Assembly: GCA_023423975.1 (NCBI GenBank)
Contig: JAFAEO010000053.1
Location: 1 to 64,000 of the forward strand
Source of the DNA: Pseudomonadota bacterium
GTDB lineage: Bacteria > Pseudomonadota > Gammaproteobacteria > Burkholderiales > Burkholderiaceae_B
Reading direction: 5' to 3'
DNA length: 64,000 nucleotides
A program made the position numbers and the translations under genes. Below are positions 45,428 through 52,907 of this stretch, one piece after another (position 1 is the first letter of the stretch; every line of letters starts with the position of its first letter). The notes under the pieces were generated by a model. It was given only the letters and a program-made list of their open reading frames with translations. It made no database searches and had not been told where the DNA came from.

Positions 45428-45649
45428 ATGGCACGCATTACTTTGACGGTATTGGTCAAGGAGACCTATCGGAATCGTTTTTCTGTGGTTGTGGAAGACT
45501 GTCGCCGGCAAGGCATGGCCGTAGAGCGGGAAATGACTGCCCTGGGCCTGTTCTCGGGCAATATCGAGGCCGAAAAAGTGACCGAGCTGCGTGCTGTAGA
45601 GGGTGTGGCTGCCGTGGAGGCCGACAGGCCGATGCAGGGGTACTGCTAA
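45428..45649 (+). CDS. Free-standing I9-like protease inhibitor/chaperone
   Basis: A 73-residue protein, 32 bases after the S8 protease. Its pattern (ITLTVLV ... FSVVVEDCRRQGMAVEREMTALGLFSGNIEAEKVTELRAVEGVAAVEADRPMQ) matches the beta-alpha-beta layout of subtilisin propeptides, with the closing G-V-x-x-V-E motif that sits next to the active site in such complexes. ATG 45428 has GGGAG at 45417-45421; the frame continues upstream to a GTG at 45404. Similar small proteins beside S8 genes are sometimes labelled ketohydroxyglutarate aldolase, which does not fit the size. Inhibitor or folding helper is an inference. Confidence 0.68.
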   Translation: MARITLTVLVKETYRNRFSVVVEDCRRQGMAVEREMTALGLFSGNIEAEKVTELRAVEGVAAVEADRPMQGYC

Positions 45650-45719
45650 ACACGCGGGCGGCATCAGCACTGATGCTAGCCGGTTGAGCGCCATTCGTTG
45701 TAACAATGCGCCATTTAAT

Positions 45720-45746
45720 AGAAATGACAATGAGAATAGTTTACAT
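45720..45746 (+). promoter_or_regulatory. Fur-box-like site of the fpv-like operon
   Basis: AATGACAATGAGAATAGTT and following TTACATT (about 45723-45746) match the AT-rich hexamer array of Fur sites (GATAAT/GAGAAT units). It lies about 100 bases before the first gene of the operon. Confidence 0.6.
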
Positions 45747-45844
45747 TAACTATTAATTCGGTTACAGTACCGCGATATAACACTGTTTTATATCGTCCGT
45801 CGCATGATCCTCGGATCTGCGCCGTCTCACCGGCCTTTCTCCCT

Positions 45845-46180
45845 ATGAAATCTTCACACAGCACACGGTCTGCGTTCCTGACCGCCTTTTTTTTTCTGTC
45901 TGCGCTGGCCGCCACATCGGCCTGGGCCCATAATCCGGTTGCTTCCTGCAAGGCGGTGGGCGCCGATAAAGTACTGTGCACGGGCGGTTTTTCCGACGGC
46001 TCGGCAGCGCCAGGCGTGACACTGGATGTTATCTCCTATGATGAAAAAGTGCTGCTACCGGGGAAATTGTCCCAAGACTCCACCCTGGAATTCAAGAAGC
46101 CGGAGCAGGAGTTTTATATCCTGTTCGACGCGGGCCCGGGCCACGTGGTAGAGATCGACCAGAGCGAGATCGCACAATGA
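45845..46180 (+). CDS. Small periplasmic protein, FpvJ-like
   Basis: First gene of an eight-gene run. The 111-residue precursor has a signal peptide ending at TSAWA, then a beta-rich domain with CKAVGADKVLCTGGFSDGSAAPGVTLDVISYDEKVLLPGKL and a closing FYILFDAGPGHVVEID (landmarks). This conserved ending is typical of small proteins beside Zn/Mn-type ABC importers, and the position matches fpvJ (PA2405) of the Pseudomonas pyoverdine iron-release operon. One pair of cysteines may form a disulfide. Stop and next start overlap as ATGA. Confidence 0.65.
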   Translation: MKSSHSTRSAFLTAFFFLSALAATSAWAHNPVASCKAVGADKVLCTGGFSDGSAAPGVTLDVISYDEKVLLPGKLSQDSTLEFKKPEQEFYILFDAGPGHVVEIDQSEIAQ

Positions 46181-46770
46181 CGGTACAGGCCATTCGGCCT
46201 GCCGGTGCGGGACATGAAACGAGCGCGGTTCTGGCAGTGTGCGTAGTTATTGTGCTGCTTGCCACGCTAACTATCGTTTTGCGAACAACAAGTGCTCCGG
46301 TTTCGCAGATACAAACAGGCCAGATAGATGCACGCCACGGCTTGACTGCGGCAGAGCAGGGTGTGTACGCCGATCTGCTGGTTGCCGCCGAGGAGATCGG
46401 TTTCGAGCAAACGCCGCCGCAGGTCAGCGACCTGGCCGGGCAAATGATTCCGCCCTTTGTGGTGGATGCTGCCACGGACCGACGTGGTGGCCACGACTGG
46501 CAAATGAAGCAGGAAGGCCAGGTGGTTGCCTATATCGGCGTTACGCAAGAACCGAATACTGCGGGCTCAATGTTGTTGCGAGTGACGCGGTCACAGCAGG
46601 TCACTACCCATGCTGAGCAACAAGGCAACCTTGCTCAGGTTTGGCTGCACAAAACGACGAGCGTCGCAGCGCAGGTGCCTGCCGGTCTGAATCCGGACAA
46701 TCTGACGCAAGAAGGCTGGCAGCAGATAGTCTCGCAATTTGACGCCGGTGCCACACGCCACCAACACTAG
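46177..46770 (+). CDS. Membrane-anchored DUF6162-like protein, FpvK-like
   Basis: A 197-residue protein with one N-terminal membrane anchor (about 17-37: AVLAVCVVIVLLATLTIVL) and a periplasmic domain ending in RHQH. I recognise it by position and pattern (EIGFEQTPPQVSDLAGQMIPPFV, QGNLAQVWLHK) as the partner usually found between the small periplasmic protein and the metal-binding protein in such operons, matching fpvK. Its biochemical role is not known; in Pseudomonas it supports iron release from pyoverdine together with the reductase FpvG. Confidence 0.65.
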   Translation: MTVQAIRPAGAGHETSAVLAVCVVIVLLATLTIVLRTTSAPVSQIQTGQIDARHGLTAAEQGVYADLLVAAEEIGFEQTPPQVSDLAGQMIPPFVVDAATDRRGGHDWQMKQEGQVVAYIGVTQEPNTAGSMLLRVTRSQQVTTHAEQQGNLAQVWLHKTTSVAAQVPAGLNPDNLTQEGWQQIVSQFDAGATRHQH

Positions 46771-46805
46771 TGCAGCAGCACTCAACCTATTTTTTTTCAA
46801 CACTC

Positions 46806-47756
46806 ATGATGTCTTTTTTGCTGTCTGTTTTTGCCGGTCGGGTTCGCGCCGTGTCTTTTTTTTGCGGTTCAGTGGTATTGCTGGGCGTTTGCAGCGTTGC
46901 CAGCGCCAAGGTGTTGCGCATCGGCGTGACCTTGCATCCCTATTACAGCTACGTCGCCAATATTGTTGGTGACAGGGCGCAGGTGGTCCCCCTTATTCCT
47001 GCCGGTTTTAATCCGCATGCGTATGAGCCTCGGGCCGAAGATATCAAGCGCATCAATGACATGGACGTGATCGTGGTCAACGGAATCGGCCATGATGATT
47101 TTGCCGATCGCATGATTCAGTCCAGCGACAATCCCAAGGTGCCGCTGATCGAGGCCAATGCCAATGTGCCTTTGCTGGCAGCGACGGGGTCAGCAGCTCG
47201 TGCCGGTAGCGGGGCATCATCAGGAAAAATTGTAAACCCGCATACCTTTCTGTCGGTCACCGGTTCTATCGCTCAGGTCAACACCATTGCGCGTGAGCTG
47301 GCGAAGATAGATCCGGACAATGCGCAAGCGTACCGGAACAATGCCCGCGAGTATACGAAAAAGCTGCGCACCCTGCGAGCGCAGGCGTTGCAGCGCCTGG
47401 CAAGTGTGCCTGCAGGTGCAATGCGCGTGGCCACGATCCATGGGGCCTATGATTACCTGTTGCGTGAATTCGGACTGGAAGTGACTGCAGTGGTTGAACC
47501 CGCGCATGGGATTGAACCCAGCCCGGCCCAGCTTAAGGGCACGATAGACCAGTTGAAGAATCTGGATGTGAATGTGATTTTTTCAGAAATGGATTTTCCG
47601 TCAACGTATGTCGATACGATTCGCAACGAGACCGGTGTCCGTCTTTATCCCTTGACACATATCTCCTATGGCGAATACTCGGCCGATAAGCTGGAGACCG
47701 AGACGGCAAAGAACCTGGACACCGTGGTGCGCGCAATGCAGGAGTCCCGCAAATGA
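46806..47756 (+). CDS. Metal/iron ABC transporter binding protein, FpvC-like
   Basis: Cluster A-I (ZnuA/PsaA-type) periplasmic binding protein, 316 residues. The signal peptide ends near ASA-KVLRIG. Metal ligands are likely the His in LHPYYSY, the His in NPHTFLS, the His in ATIHGAYDYLL and an acidic residue in FSEMDFPST, the ZnuA pattern without the long His-rich loop. Start is uncertain: ATG 46806 gives a normal signal peptide, GTG 46770 overlaps the preceding stop (TAGTG). In Pseudomonas FpvC binds iron released from pyoverdine. Confidence 0.85.
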   Translation: MMSFLLSVFAGRVRAVSFFCGSVVLLGVCSVASAKVLRIGVTLHPYYSYVANIVGDRAQVVPLIPAGFNPHAYEPRAEDIKRINDMDVIVVNGIGHDDFADRMIQSSDNPKVPLIEANANVPLLAATGSAARAGSGASSGKIVNPHTFLSVTGSIAQVNTIARELAKIDPDNAQAYRNNAREYTKKLRTLRAQALQRLASVPAGAMRVATIHGAYDYLLREFGLEVTAVVEPAHGIEPSPAQLKGTIDQLKNLDVNVIFSEMDFPSTYVDTIRNETGVRLYPLTHISYGEYSADKLETETAKNLDTVVRAMQESRK

Positions 47757-48511
47757 CAGGGCCGTCCGTCGACATGCGTCAGGTCAGGCTCACGCTTGGC
47801 CAGACGCGGATTCTGCATGACATTGATCTACATGTGCCGGCCGGCAGTATTCATGCACTGATCGGCCCGAACGGCGCGGGTAAAAGCTCGCTTATCAAAA
47901 CCCTGATGGGGCAGATGCCGCATCAGGGCACATTGACGCTGACCTGGCCTGCGCAGCCGGGCGTGATCGGATATGTGCCACAGGCTCTGGAATTTGATCG
48001 AACCCTACCCATGACGGTTAACGATTTCATGGGTGTTATGACACAGCGCAGGCCGGCGTTTTTCGGATTGTCCTCGCGCAACACTCACGCCATTGACGAC
48101 GCTCTGACGCGCGTTGGCATGCACAACAAGCGCAAGCGGCGTATGGGTGCGCTCTCGGGCGGCGAGCGCCAGCGTATCATGCTGGCGCAGGCGCTCATTC
48201 CCGCCCCGTCGCTGCTGGTGCTGGATGAACCCATGGCGGCATTGGATGAAGCCGGCGTTGCCGTCTTTGAAGATTTGCTAGGCTACTGGCGTAACAACGG
48301 CGTTACCGTTCTGTGGGTGGAGCATGATCTTGATGCGGTCAGGCGTCTGGCGGACCGGGTCACCGGTCTGAACCACAGGATTGTTTTTGAAGGCGAGCCC
48401 GGGCAGGTATTGTCAACCGAACAATTGCTGGTCTTGTTCTCTGCTCATCCGCGCATGGATGCTCACACTGCAGCGCCCGAGTTGTCTGCGCAAGCGAGGG
48501 TGGCGGCATGA
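47753..48511 (+). CDS. Metal/iron ABC transporter ATPase, FpvD-like
   Basis: ATPase of a ZnuC/MntB-type importer, 252 residues: Walker A GPNGAGKSS (about 39-47), Q-loop VPQALEFDR, signature LSGGERQRIMLAQAL, Walker B LLVLDEPMAALDE and H-loop WVEHDLD. Starts inside the stop of the binding-protein gene (ATGA) and ends overlapping the permease start the same way, so subunits are made in step. Confidence 0.93.
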   Translation: MTGPSVDMRQVRLTLGQTRILHDIDLHVPAGSIHALIGPNGAGKSSLIKTLMGQMPHQGTLTLTWPAQPGVIGYVPQALEFDRTLPMTVNDFMGVMTQRRPAFFGLSSRNTHAIDDALTRVGMHNKRKRRMGALSGGERQRIMLAQALIPAPSLLVLDEPMAALDEAGVAVFEDLLGYWRNNGVTVLWVEHDLDAVRRLADRVTGLNHRIVFEGEPGQVLSTEQLLVLFSAHPRMDAHTAAPELSAQARVAA

Positions 48512-49407
48512 TCTTTGATACGATTCGCGCGCTGCTGCAACAATGGGCCCAGGACGGGGTGCTGCCGCAAATGTTTACGTATGGTTTCGTGGTCAATGCC
48601 TTTATGGCCGGCCTGATCATCGGGCCATTGCTGGGTGGGCTGGGCACACTGGTTGTGGTCAAGCGATTTGCCTTTTTCTCCGAAGCGGTGGGGCATGCAG
48701 CCATGACTGGCGTGGCCATCGGGATTCTTGTCGGTGAACCCTACACCGGTCCATATGGCAGTCTATTCGGGTTCTGTCTGTTATTCGGCATTTTGCTCAA
48801 TTATCTGCGCAACCGTACCGGTCTGGCCTCCGATACATTAATCGGGGTTTTTCTATCCATTTCACTGGCATTGGGTGGCAGCTTGCTACTGTTGCTGGCA
48901 GGCAAGATCAATATTCATATTCTGGAAAATGTCCTGTTTGGTTCGGTACTGACAGTCACCTCGCAGGACCTGCTGGTGCTTAGTGTTATCGGGTTGCTGA
49001 CCGCATGCCTGGCGCTGTTCAACTACAACCATCTGATCCTGTCCAGCTTCAATCCGCAGCTGGCTGCAGTACGCAAGGTACGCACAACACTGATGGACTA
49101 TCTGTTTGTCGTGCTGGTCACGCTTGTAACTGTTGCCGCAGTCAAGGTCATTGGTGCAATCCTGGTTGGTGCGTTGCTGGTGATCCCGGCGGCCACAGCA
49201 AGAATTCTGGCGCAATCGATGCGCGGCTTTTTCTGGTTATCAATTGCGATTGCGATTGTCAGTACCCTGGCAGGTATTCTTCTGCCGATTCAGTTCGCTT
49301 TGCCGGTACCTTCGGGCGCTGCCATCATTCTGGTTGCCGGTAGCGTGTTTATTCTCTCGGCGCTGGCCAGGGGATTTATCCCTGCATTGAAAGGAACAAC
49401 GGCATGA
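48508..49407 (+). CDS. Metal/iron ABC transporter permease, FpvE-like
   Basis: ABC-3 family permease, 299 residues with about eight to nine membrane segments: GGLGTLVVVKRFAFFSEAVGHAAMTGVAIG near the N terminus and VKVIGAILVGALLVIPAATARILA in the coupling region. The family imports zinc, manganese or ferrous iron. Coupled by ATGA overlaps to the ATPase before it and the second binding protein after it. Confidence 0.92.
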   Translation: MIFDTIRALLQQWAQDGVLPQMFTYGFVVNAFMAGLIIGPLLGGLGTLVVVKRFAFFSEAVGHAAMTGVAIGILVGEPYTGPYGSLFGFCLLFGILLNYLRNRTGLASDTLIGVFLSISLALGGSLLLLLAGKINIHILENVLFGSVLTVTSQDLLVLSVIGLLTACLALFNYNHLILSSFNPQLAAVRKVRTTLMDYLFVVLVTLVTVAAVKVIGAILVGALLVIPAATARILAQSMRGFFWLSIAIAIVSTLAGILLPIQFALPVPSGAAIILVAGSVFILSALARGFIPALKGTTA

Positions 49408-50447
49408 AGCCGATTGCTGTCTCTCCCCCTTATTTTTCTCCGATACGACTGGCGCTGCTGACACTATGCATGGCAACGGCGCTGGTCAATCCATCGCTGG
49501 CCCAGGATAATGTCTCGGCACGCAGTCGCAGCGCTGCAGACACTACGGTTCAACGCAATGTGGTTTCTGGCGCAGTCCCAGGCGCGGCAGCGGCCGCAGC
49601 GCCTGCCGGGTCGTCGGCGCAGACCCGGCAGGCAACAACCGTCGTGGCAGCGCATCCGGTGGTCTACGGATTGCTCGAGGCCCTGACGCAAGGTAGCGGT
49701 ATCGTGCCGGGTCGGGCTACGCCCGCCAATTTACCGGCATCTCGTCATTATTCTTATTTGTCGGGTCGGGGTGCGAAATCTTTTGATCGCATCGTGCGAA
49801 AGGCTGATGCGGTGGTCCATCTGCGTTCTATCTGGCCGGACGATCCACTTTATCCGCTGGCGCGAAAACACAATATTCGGGTCATTGAAATTGATGCCGC
49901 CAATCCCGTGGACCACGGTCTGCCAGGTATAGCCTCCACAGCAGAGACCAACACCGCAGCAGACTATCCGTGGCTCAACCCGGTAAATATGGGGCGGATG
50001 GCTGACATTATCGCATCTGATGTTCAGCGGCTGGAGCCGGATGCCAAGGACAACGTCGAGGCGAATCTGGCGACATTGCGCCAGCGCCTGATTGCCCTGA
50101 ACGCCCAGGTGGAGTCTGCGCTGCTGGATGCGACGAATCTGTCTGTCGTTGTGTTGTCTCCGCGATTGCAGTCACTGGCTGGCGCATTCAATCTTGATGT
50201 TGTGCCGGTGACCACACCGGCCGAGTGGAACGCGCAGGCACTGGCCGCACTGGGCAAAGTCATCCAGGACAATGACGTACATGCAGTTCTGTTGCATGAA
50301 GCCGCAAGCCCCGATCTTGCTGCTGCGATTACCAAGGCGGGCGCAGATCCGGTGGTTGTAGAAACCGAGGGTAACGATCCGGTAGCTGTGCTGGAAGTAG
50401 CAGGCCAGCAACTTGTGCAGGCGCTGCTTGCCGGTAGCCCGGGTTAA
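49404..50447 (+). CDS. Second ZnuA-like binding protein, FpvF-like
   Basis: A 347-residue precursor with a signal peptide ending near PSLAQ and an Ala/Ser-rich linker (about 35-75), followed by a ZnuA-like fold (VVAAHPVVYGLLEALTQ, WLNPVNMGRMADII, LHEAASPDLAAAI). The first binding protein's NPHT motif is replaced by NPVN, and few His residues remain at the metal positions, so it may bind something other than a bare metal, such as a siderophore or its partner protein. FpvF of Pseudomonas is the second binding protein in the same place and associates with FpvC and pyoverdine. Confidence 0.75.
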   Translation: MKPIAVSPPYFSPIRLALLTLCMATALVNPSLAQDNVSARSRSAADTTVQRNVVSGAVPGAAAAAAPAGSSAQTRQATTVVAAHPVVYGLLEALTQGSGIVPGRATPANLPASRHYSYLSGRGAKSFDRIVRKADAVVHLRSIWPDDPLYPLARKHNIRVIEIDAANPVDHGLPGIASTAETNTAADYPWLNPVNMGRMADIIASDVQRLEPDAKDNVEANLATLRQRLIALNAQVESALLDATNLSVVVLSPRLQSLAGAFNLDVVPVTTPAEWNAQALAALGKVIQDNDVHAVLLHEAASPDLAAAITKAGADPVVVETEGNDPVAVLEVAGQQLVQALLAGSPG

Positions 50448-50511
50448 TGCAGGACAGGCGGAGTATGTTGATGACATCTGAATTGTTGATTGTTGGGGAG
50501 GCTTGATAAGC

Positions 50512-51753
50512 ATGGCCAAGAAAAAATCCAAAGCCAAGCTCTGGTTCCTTATTCACAGTTGGCTGGCATTGCCAATCTGGGGCTTTATCTTTTTCATTTG
50601 CCTGACCGGCAGTATCGCGACGGTCAGCCAGGAAATTGAATGGCTGGCCAGCCCGATGGTGCGGGCCAATCCGCCTGCCGGTAACCCCAGAATGCTCACC
50701 TATGACGAGGTTCTGGCGCGCGTTGAAAAGGCCCATCCGGGCTCGGTAGTGAACTCCATACGCCGACCAGTCAAGTCGCAGTTTGCCCTGACGGTCAATA
50801 CCACTTATCAGGATGGCAAGTCTGGCCGGTTGTACGTTAATCCTTACACAGGCGAAATACAGGGTCAGATTTCCGGCTTTGATTTCAGGCAATTTATACG
50901 AGCCTTGCACGGCTGGCTGCTGGTGCCGTTTACCAACGGTTTTGCCTGGGGCTGGTATGCCGTCTCGTTGCTGGGCATTCCCATGCTGATTTCCCTGATT
51001 ACCGGCCTGGTGGTATACAAGCGATTCTGGCGCGGCTACTTCAAGCCCCGCCTGCGCATTGGCCAGGGCGGGCGCATCTTCTGGGGAGATTTTCACCGAT
51101 TGGCAGGTATCTGGTCTGTGCCTTTCATTGCCATTATCAGTGTGACCGCCACCTGGTTCCTGATCGAAGCCGTTTTGTTCGACAATAGTATTTCCATTTC
51201 AACGGCGCCGCCGCCTGCTATGGTGCAACGCCAGGATGTACCTACGCGCACGGACGGATCGGCCAGGAGTCTGCTGCTGTCGCCCGATCAGGCCGTGGCA
51301 AAGGCCAAGGGCCATTTTCCGGACATGCAGGCCGAATCCATCTTTCTGCCTGCAAATGCCTACAGCCACTATACGGTGACAGGGCGCAGCAGTTATCCAC
51401 TCATTCTTGAGCGAGCATCGGTCAATCCATATACCGGCAATGTAGATTCCTCACGTACTGTATCGGATTATTCCGGCCTGGAACTGGTGACCGAGTCCAT
51501 GCGCCCGCTACACACCGGGGATTTTGCCGGACTGTGGCTCAAGCTGGTGTATTTCTTCTTTGGTCTTTTGCTGACCATGATGGTTCTGTCAGGGATGCTG
51601 ATCTGGACCAAGCGAACGGCAAAGGAAACGGCCGGCATGTTTCGTGAACATCGCCAATCTCGTCGGCAAAATACGTTGGTGAGCCAGAGGGGACACCAGT
51701 CGCCAGCAGCAGCGGGCGGACGCTTTTTGAAAACAGAAAAGGGTGCATCATGA
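50512..51753 (+). CDS. PepSY-domain membrane reductase, FpvG-like
   Basis: Inner-membrane protein of 413 residues with a basic N terminus, an N-terminal segment (WFLIHSWLALPIWGFIFFICLTGSIATVSQEIEWL), two periplasmic PepSY-like domains (about 60-120 and 255-330: YTGEIQG, NPYTGNVD) and further membrane helices (about 140-175, 200-225, 340-370). Histidines in HSW, LHGWL, GDFHRLAG could bind haem. In Pseudomonas FpvG, a protein of this class, reduces Fe(III)-pyoverdine. ATG 50512 has GGGGAGG at 50495-50501. Ends overlapping the next gene by ATGA. Confidence 0.82.
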   Translation: MAKKKSKAKLWFLIHSWLALPIWGFIFFICLTGSIATVSQEIEWLASPMVRANPPAGNPRMLTYDEVLARVEKAHPGSVVNSIRRPVKSQFALTVNTTYQDGKSGRLYVNPYTGEIQGQISGFDFRQFIRALHGWLLVPFTNGFAWGWYAVSLLGIPMLISLITGLVVYKRFWRGYFKPRLRIGQGGRIFWGDFHRLAGIWSVPFIAIISVTATWFLIEAVLFDNSISISTAPPPAMVQRQDVPTRTDGSARSLLLSPDQAVAKAKGHFPDMQAESIFLPANAYSHYTVTGRSSYPLILERASVNPYTGNVDSSRTVSDYSGLELVTESMRPLHTGDFAGLWLKLVYFFFGLLLTMMVLSGMLIWTKRTAKETAGMFREHRQSRRQNTLVSQRGHQSPAAAGGRFLKTEKGAS

Positions 51754-52289
51754 ATAGTCAGGCTCAGGCAATCGGCTCCGGGTCACGGTCGGGTTTCAAG
51801 GTGTGGTGGTATCGCTGGCGTTTTCATCTGAGTGTTCTGACCATTCTGATCCCGCTGTGTTTCGTGCCGCGCTACATAAAAGACCAGGCGCTGTTCTCGG
51901 GGGATCTGGGGCTGGGTGTGCACGATCTGGGCACCAAGAAAGTGGGTCCGTGGGAAGTGCATATGGCCGAGTTCGATGCCATGCAGCCACGACGGGATGG
52001 TACTGCCGGTTTTGTAAAAACCTTTTCTGTATCACTGTGCGAGTCGTGCCGCAGTGCAGTCCGCGCAGTCTACCTGCGTGTGGGTAAGCCGCGTAGCCTG
52101 CGTACGGCGGGCGCTATTGGTTTCGGTAGTGTTTACAACATGCAGATTGCTGTCCTGATTCCCAAGGATACTGCACCGGACGCGCAACTATGGCTTACCG
52201 CTGAAGGCTGGGACGGATCATCGCATTCCACCTCATTTCCGCTGGCCGAGGCGTCGCCCGTCACCATGAAATGGCTGGGTCATCGCTGA
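51750..52289 (+). CDS. Inner-membrane protein with periplasmic CxxC, FpvH-like
   Basis: A 179-residue protein with one membrane anchor (about 26-41) and a periplasmic domain. A C-x-x-C motif, CESC (C97, C100), could be redox-active or bind metal. I recognise it only by position after the PepSY protein, where Pseudomonas has fpvH. It is the last gene of the uptake run and is followed 12 bases later by the sigma factor. Confidence 0.6.
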   Translation: MNSQAQAIGSGSRSGFKVWWYRWRFHLSVLTILIPLCFVPRYIKDQALFSGDLGLGVHDLGTKKVGPWEVHMAEFDAMQPRRDGTAGFVKTFSVSLCESCRSAVRAVYLRVGKPRSLRTAGAIGFGSVYNMQIAVLIPKDTAPDAQLWLTAEGWDGSSHSTSFPLAEASPVTMKWLGHR

Positions 52290-52301
52290 AGCTGAACGAT
52301 T

Positions 52302-52811
52302 ATGACCGATTTGCGCACGCTGCCCGGCGACTGGCTGCAGTATTATCAGGAGTTGCTAAGGACGTGGACCCGTCGTGCCGGCTCTAGACAGGATGCGGAA
52401 GACGCAACGCATGATGTCCTGGCCATGGCATTGGAAGGGAAAATAACCACAACGTTAGCGCACCCCAGGGGATTCTTGCATCGCTGTGTGCGCAACCGCC
52501 TTACCGATCAGCATCGGCGGGCCCGGATTCTGGATACGTTGCCACTACATGGTCTGCACGAAAACGATCAGCCGGCAATAGATGATCCCGATGCTCATAT
52601 TCGCAATACGCAGTTGATTGACAGTCTGACGGCGGCGCTGGCAGAATTGCCGTTAAAATGCCGGCAGGTCTTTATCTGGCAGAAAATAGAAGGTTATTCG
52701 CAGGAGGAAATCGCGCAGCGCCTGGATATTTCCGTCAATATGGTGCAAAAATACATGATCCGGGCATTGCGTCATCTGCGTGAGCGACTTGACCATTATT
52801 CGCCGCATTGA
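52302..52811 (+). CDS. ECF sigma factor, FecI type
   Basis: Extracytoplasmic-function sigma factor of the iron-starvation group, 169 residues. Region 2 is YYQELLRTWTRRAGSRQDAEDATHDVLAMAL (about 14-44) and region 4 holds the HTH in YSQEEIAQRLDISVNMVQKYMIRALRHLRE (about 132-161). It begins 12 bases after the fpvH-like gene with no promoter between, so it is probably transcribed from the Fur-controlled promoter near 45.7 kb. FecR and an STN receptor follow. Confidence 0.92.
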   Translation: MTDLRTLPGDWLQYYQELLRTWTRRAGSRQDAEDATHDVLAMALEGKITTTLAHPRGFLHRCVRNRLTDQHRRARILDTLPLHGLHENDQPAIDDPDAHIRNTQLIDSLTAALAELPLKCRQVFIWQKIEGYSQEEIAQRLDISVNMVQKYMIRALRHLRERLDHYSPH

Positions 52812-52813
52812 AT

Positions 52814-52843
52814 TCAGGTTTTATCATTGGCCATTCGTCTTAC
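52814..52843 (+). promoter_or_regulatory. Candidate FecI-type promoter of fecR
   Basis: TCAGGTTTT (52814-52822), 12 bases, TCGTCTTAC (52835-52843). The same two blocks at the same spacing occur before the STN receptor (54048-54077), so this is a likely -35/-10 pair for the adjacent sigma factor. Confidence 0.7.
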
Positions 52844-52907
52844 TCGAAACAAGGGTATACATTGTGTATTTACCCTAAAAGGAGCCGGGCATTCGGTTAG
52901 CTAACGC

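Noticed and set aside
46177..50447. Reading the ABC genes as a Zur-controlled zinc importer
   Set aside because: The protein family alone would allow it, but the Fur-like box, PepSY reductase, FecI/FecR, STN receptor and PvdRT-like exporter all point to iron-siderophore use. Kept as the main alternative in the finding.
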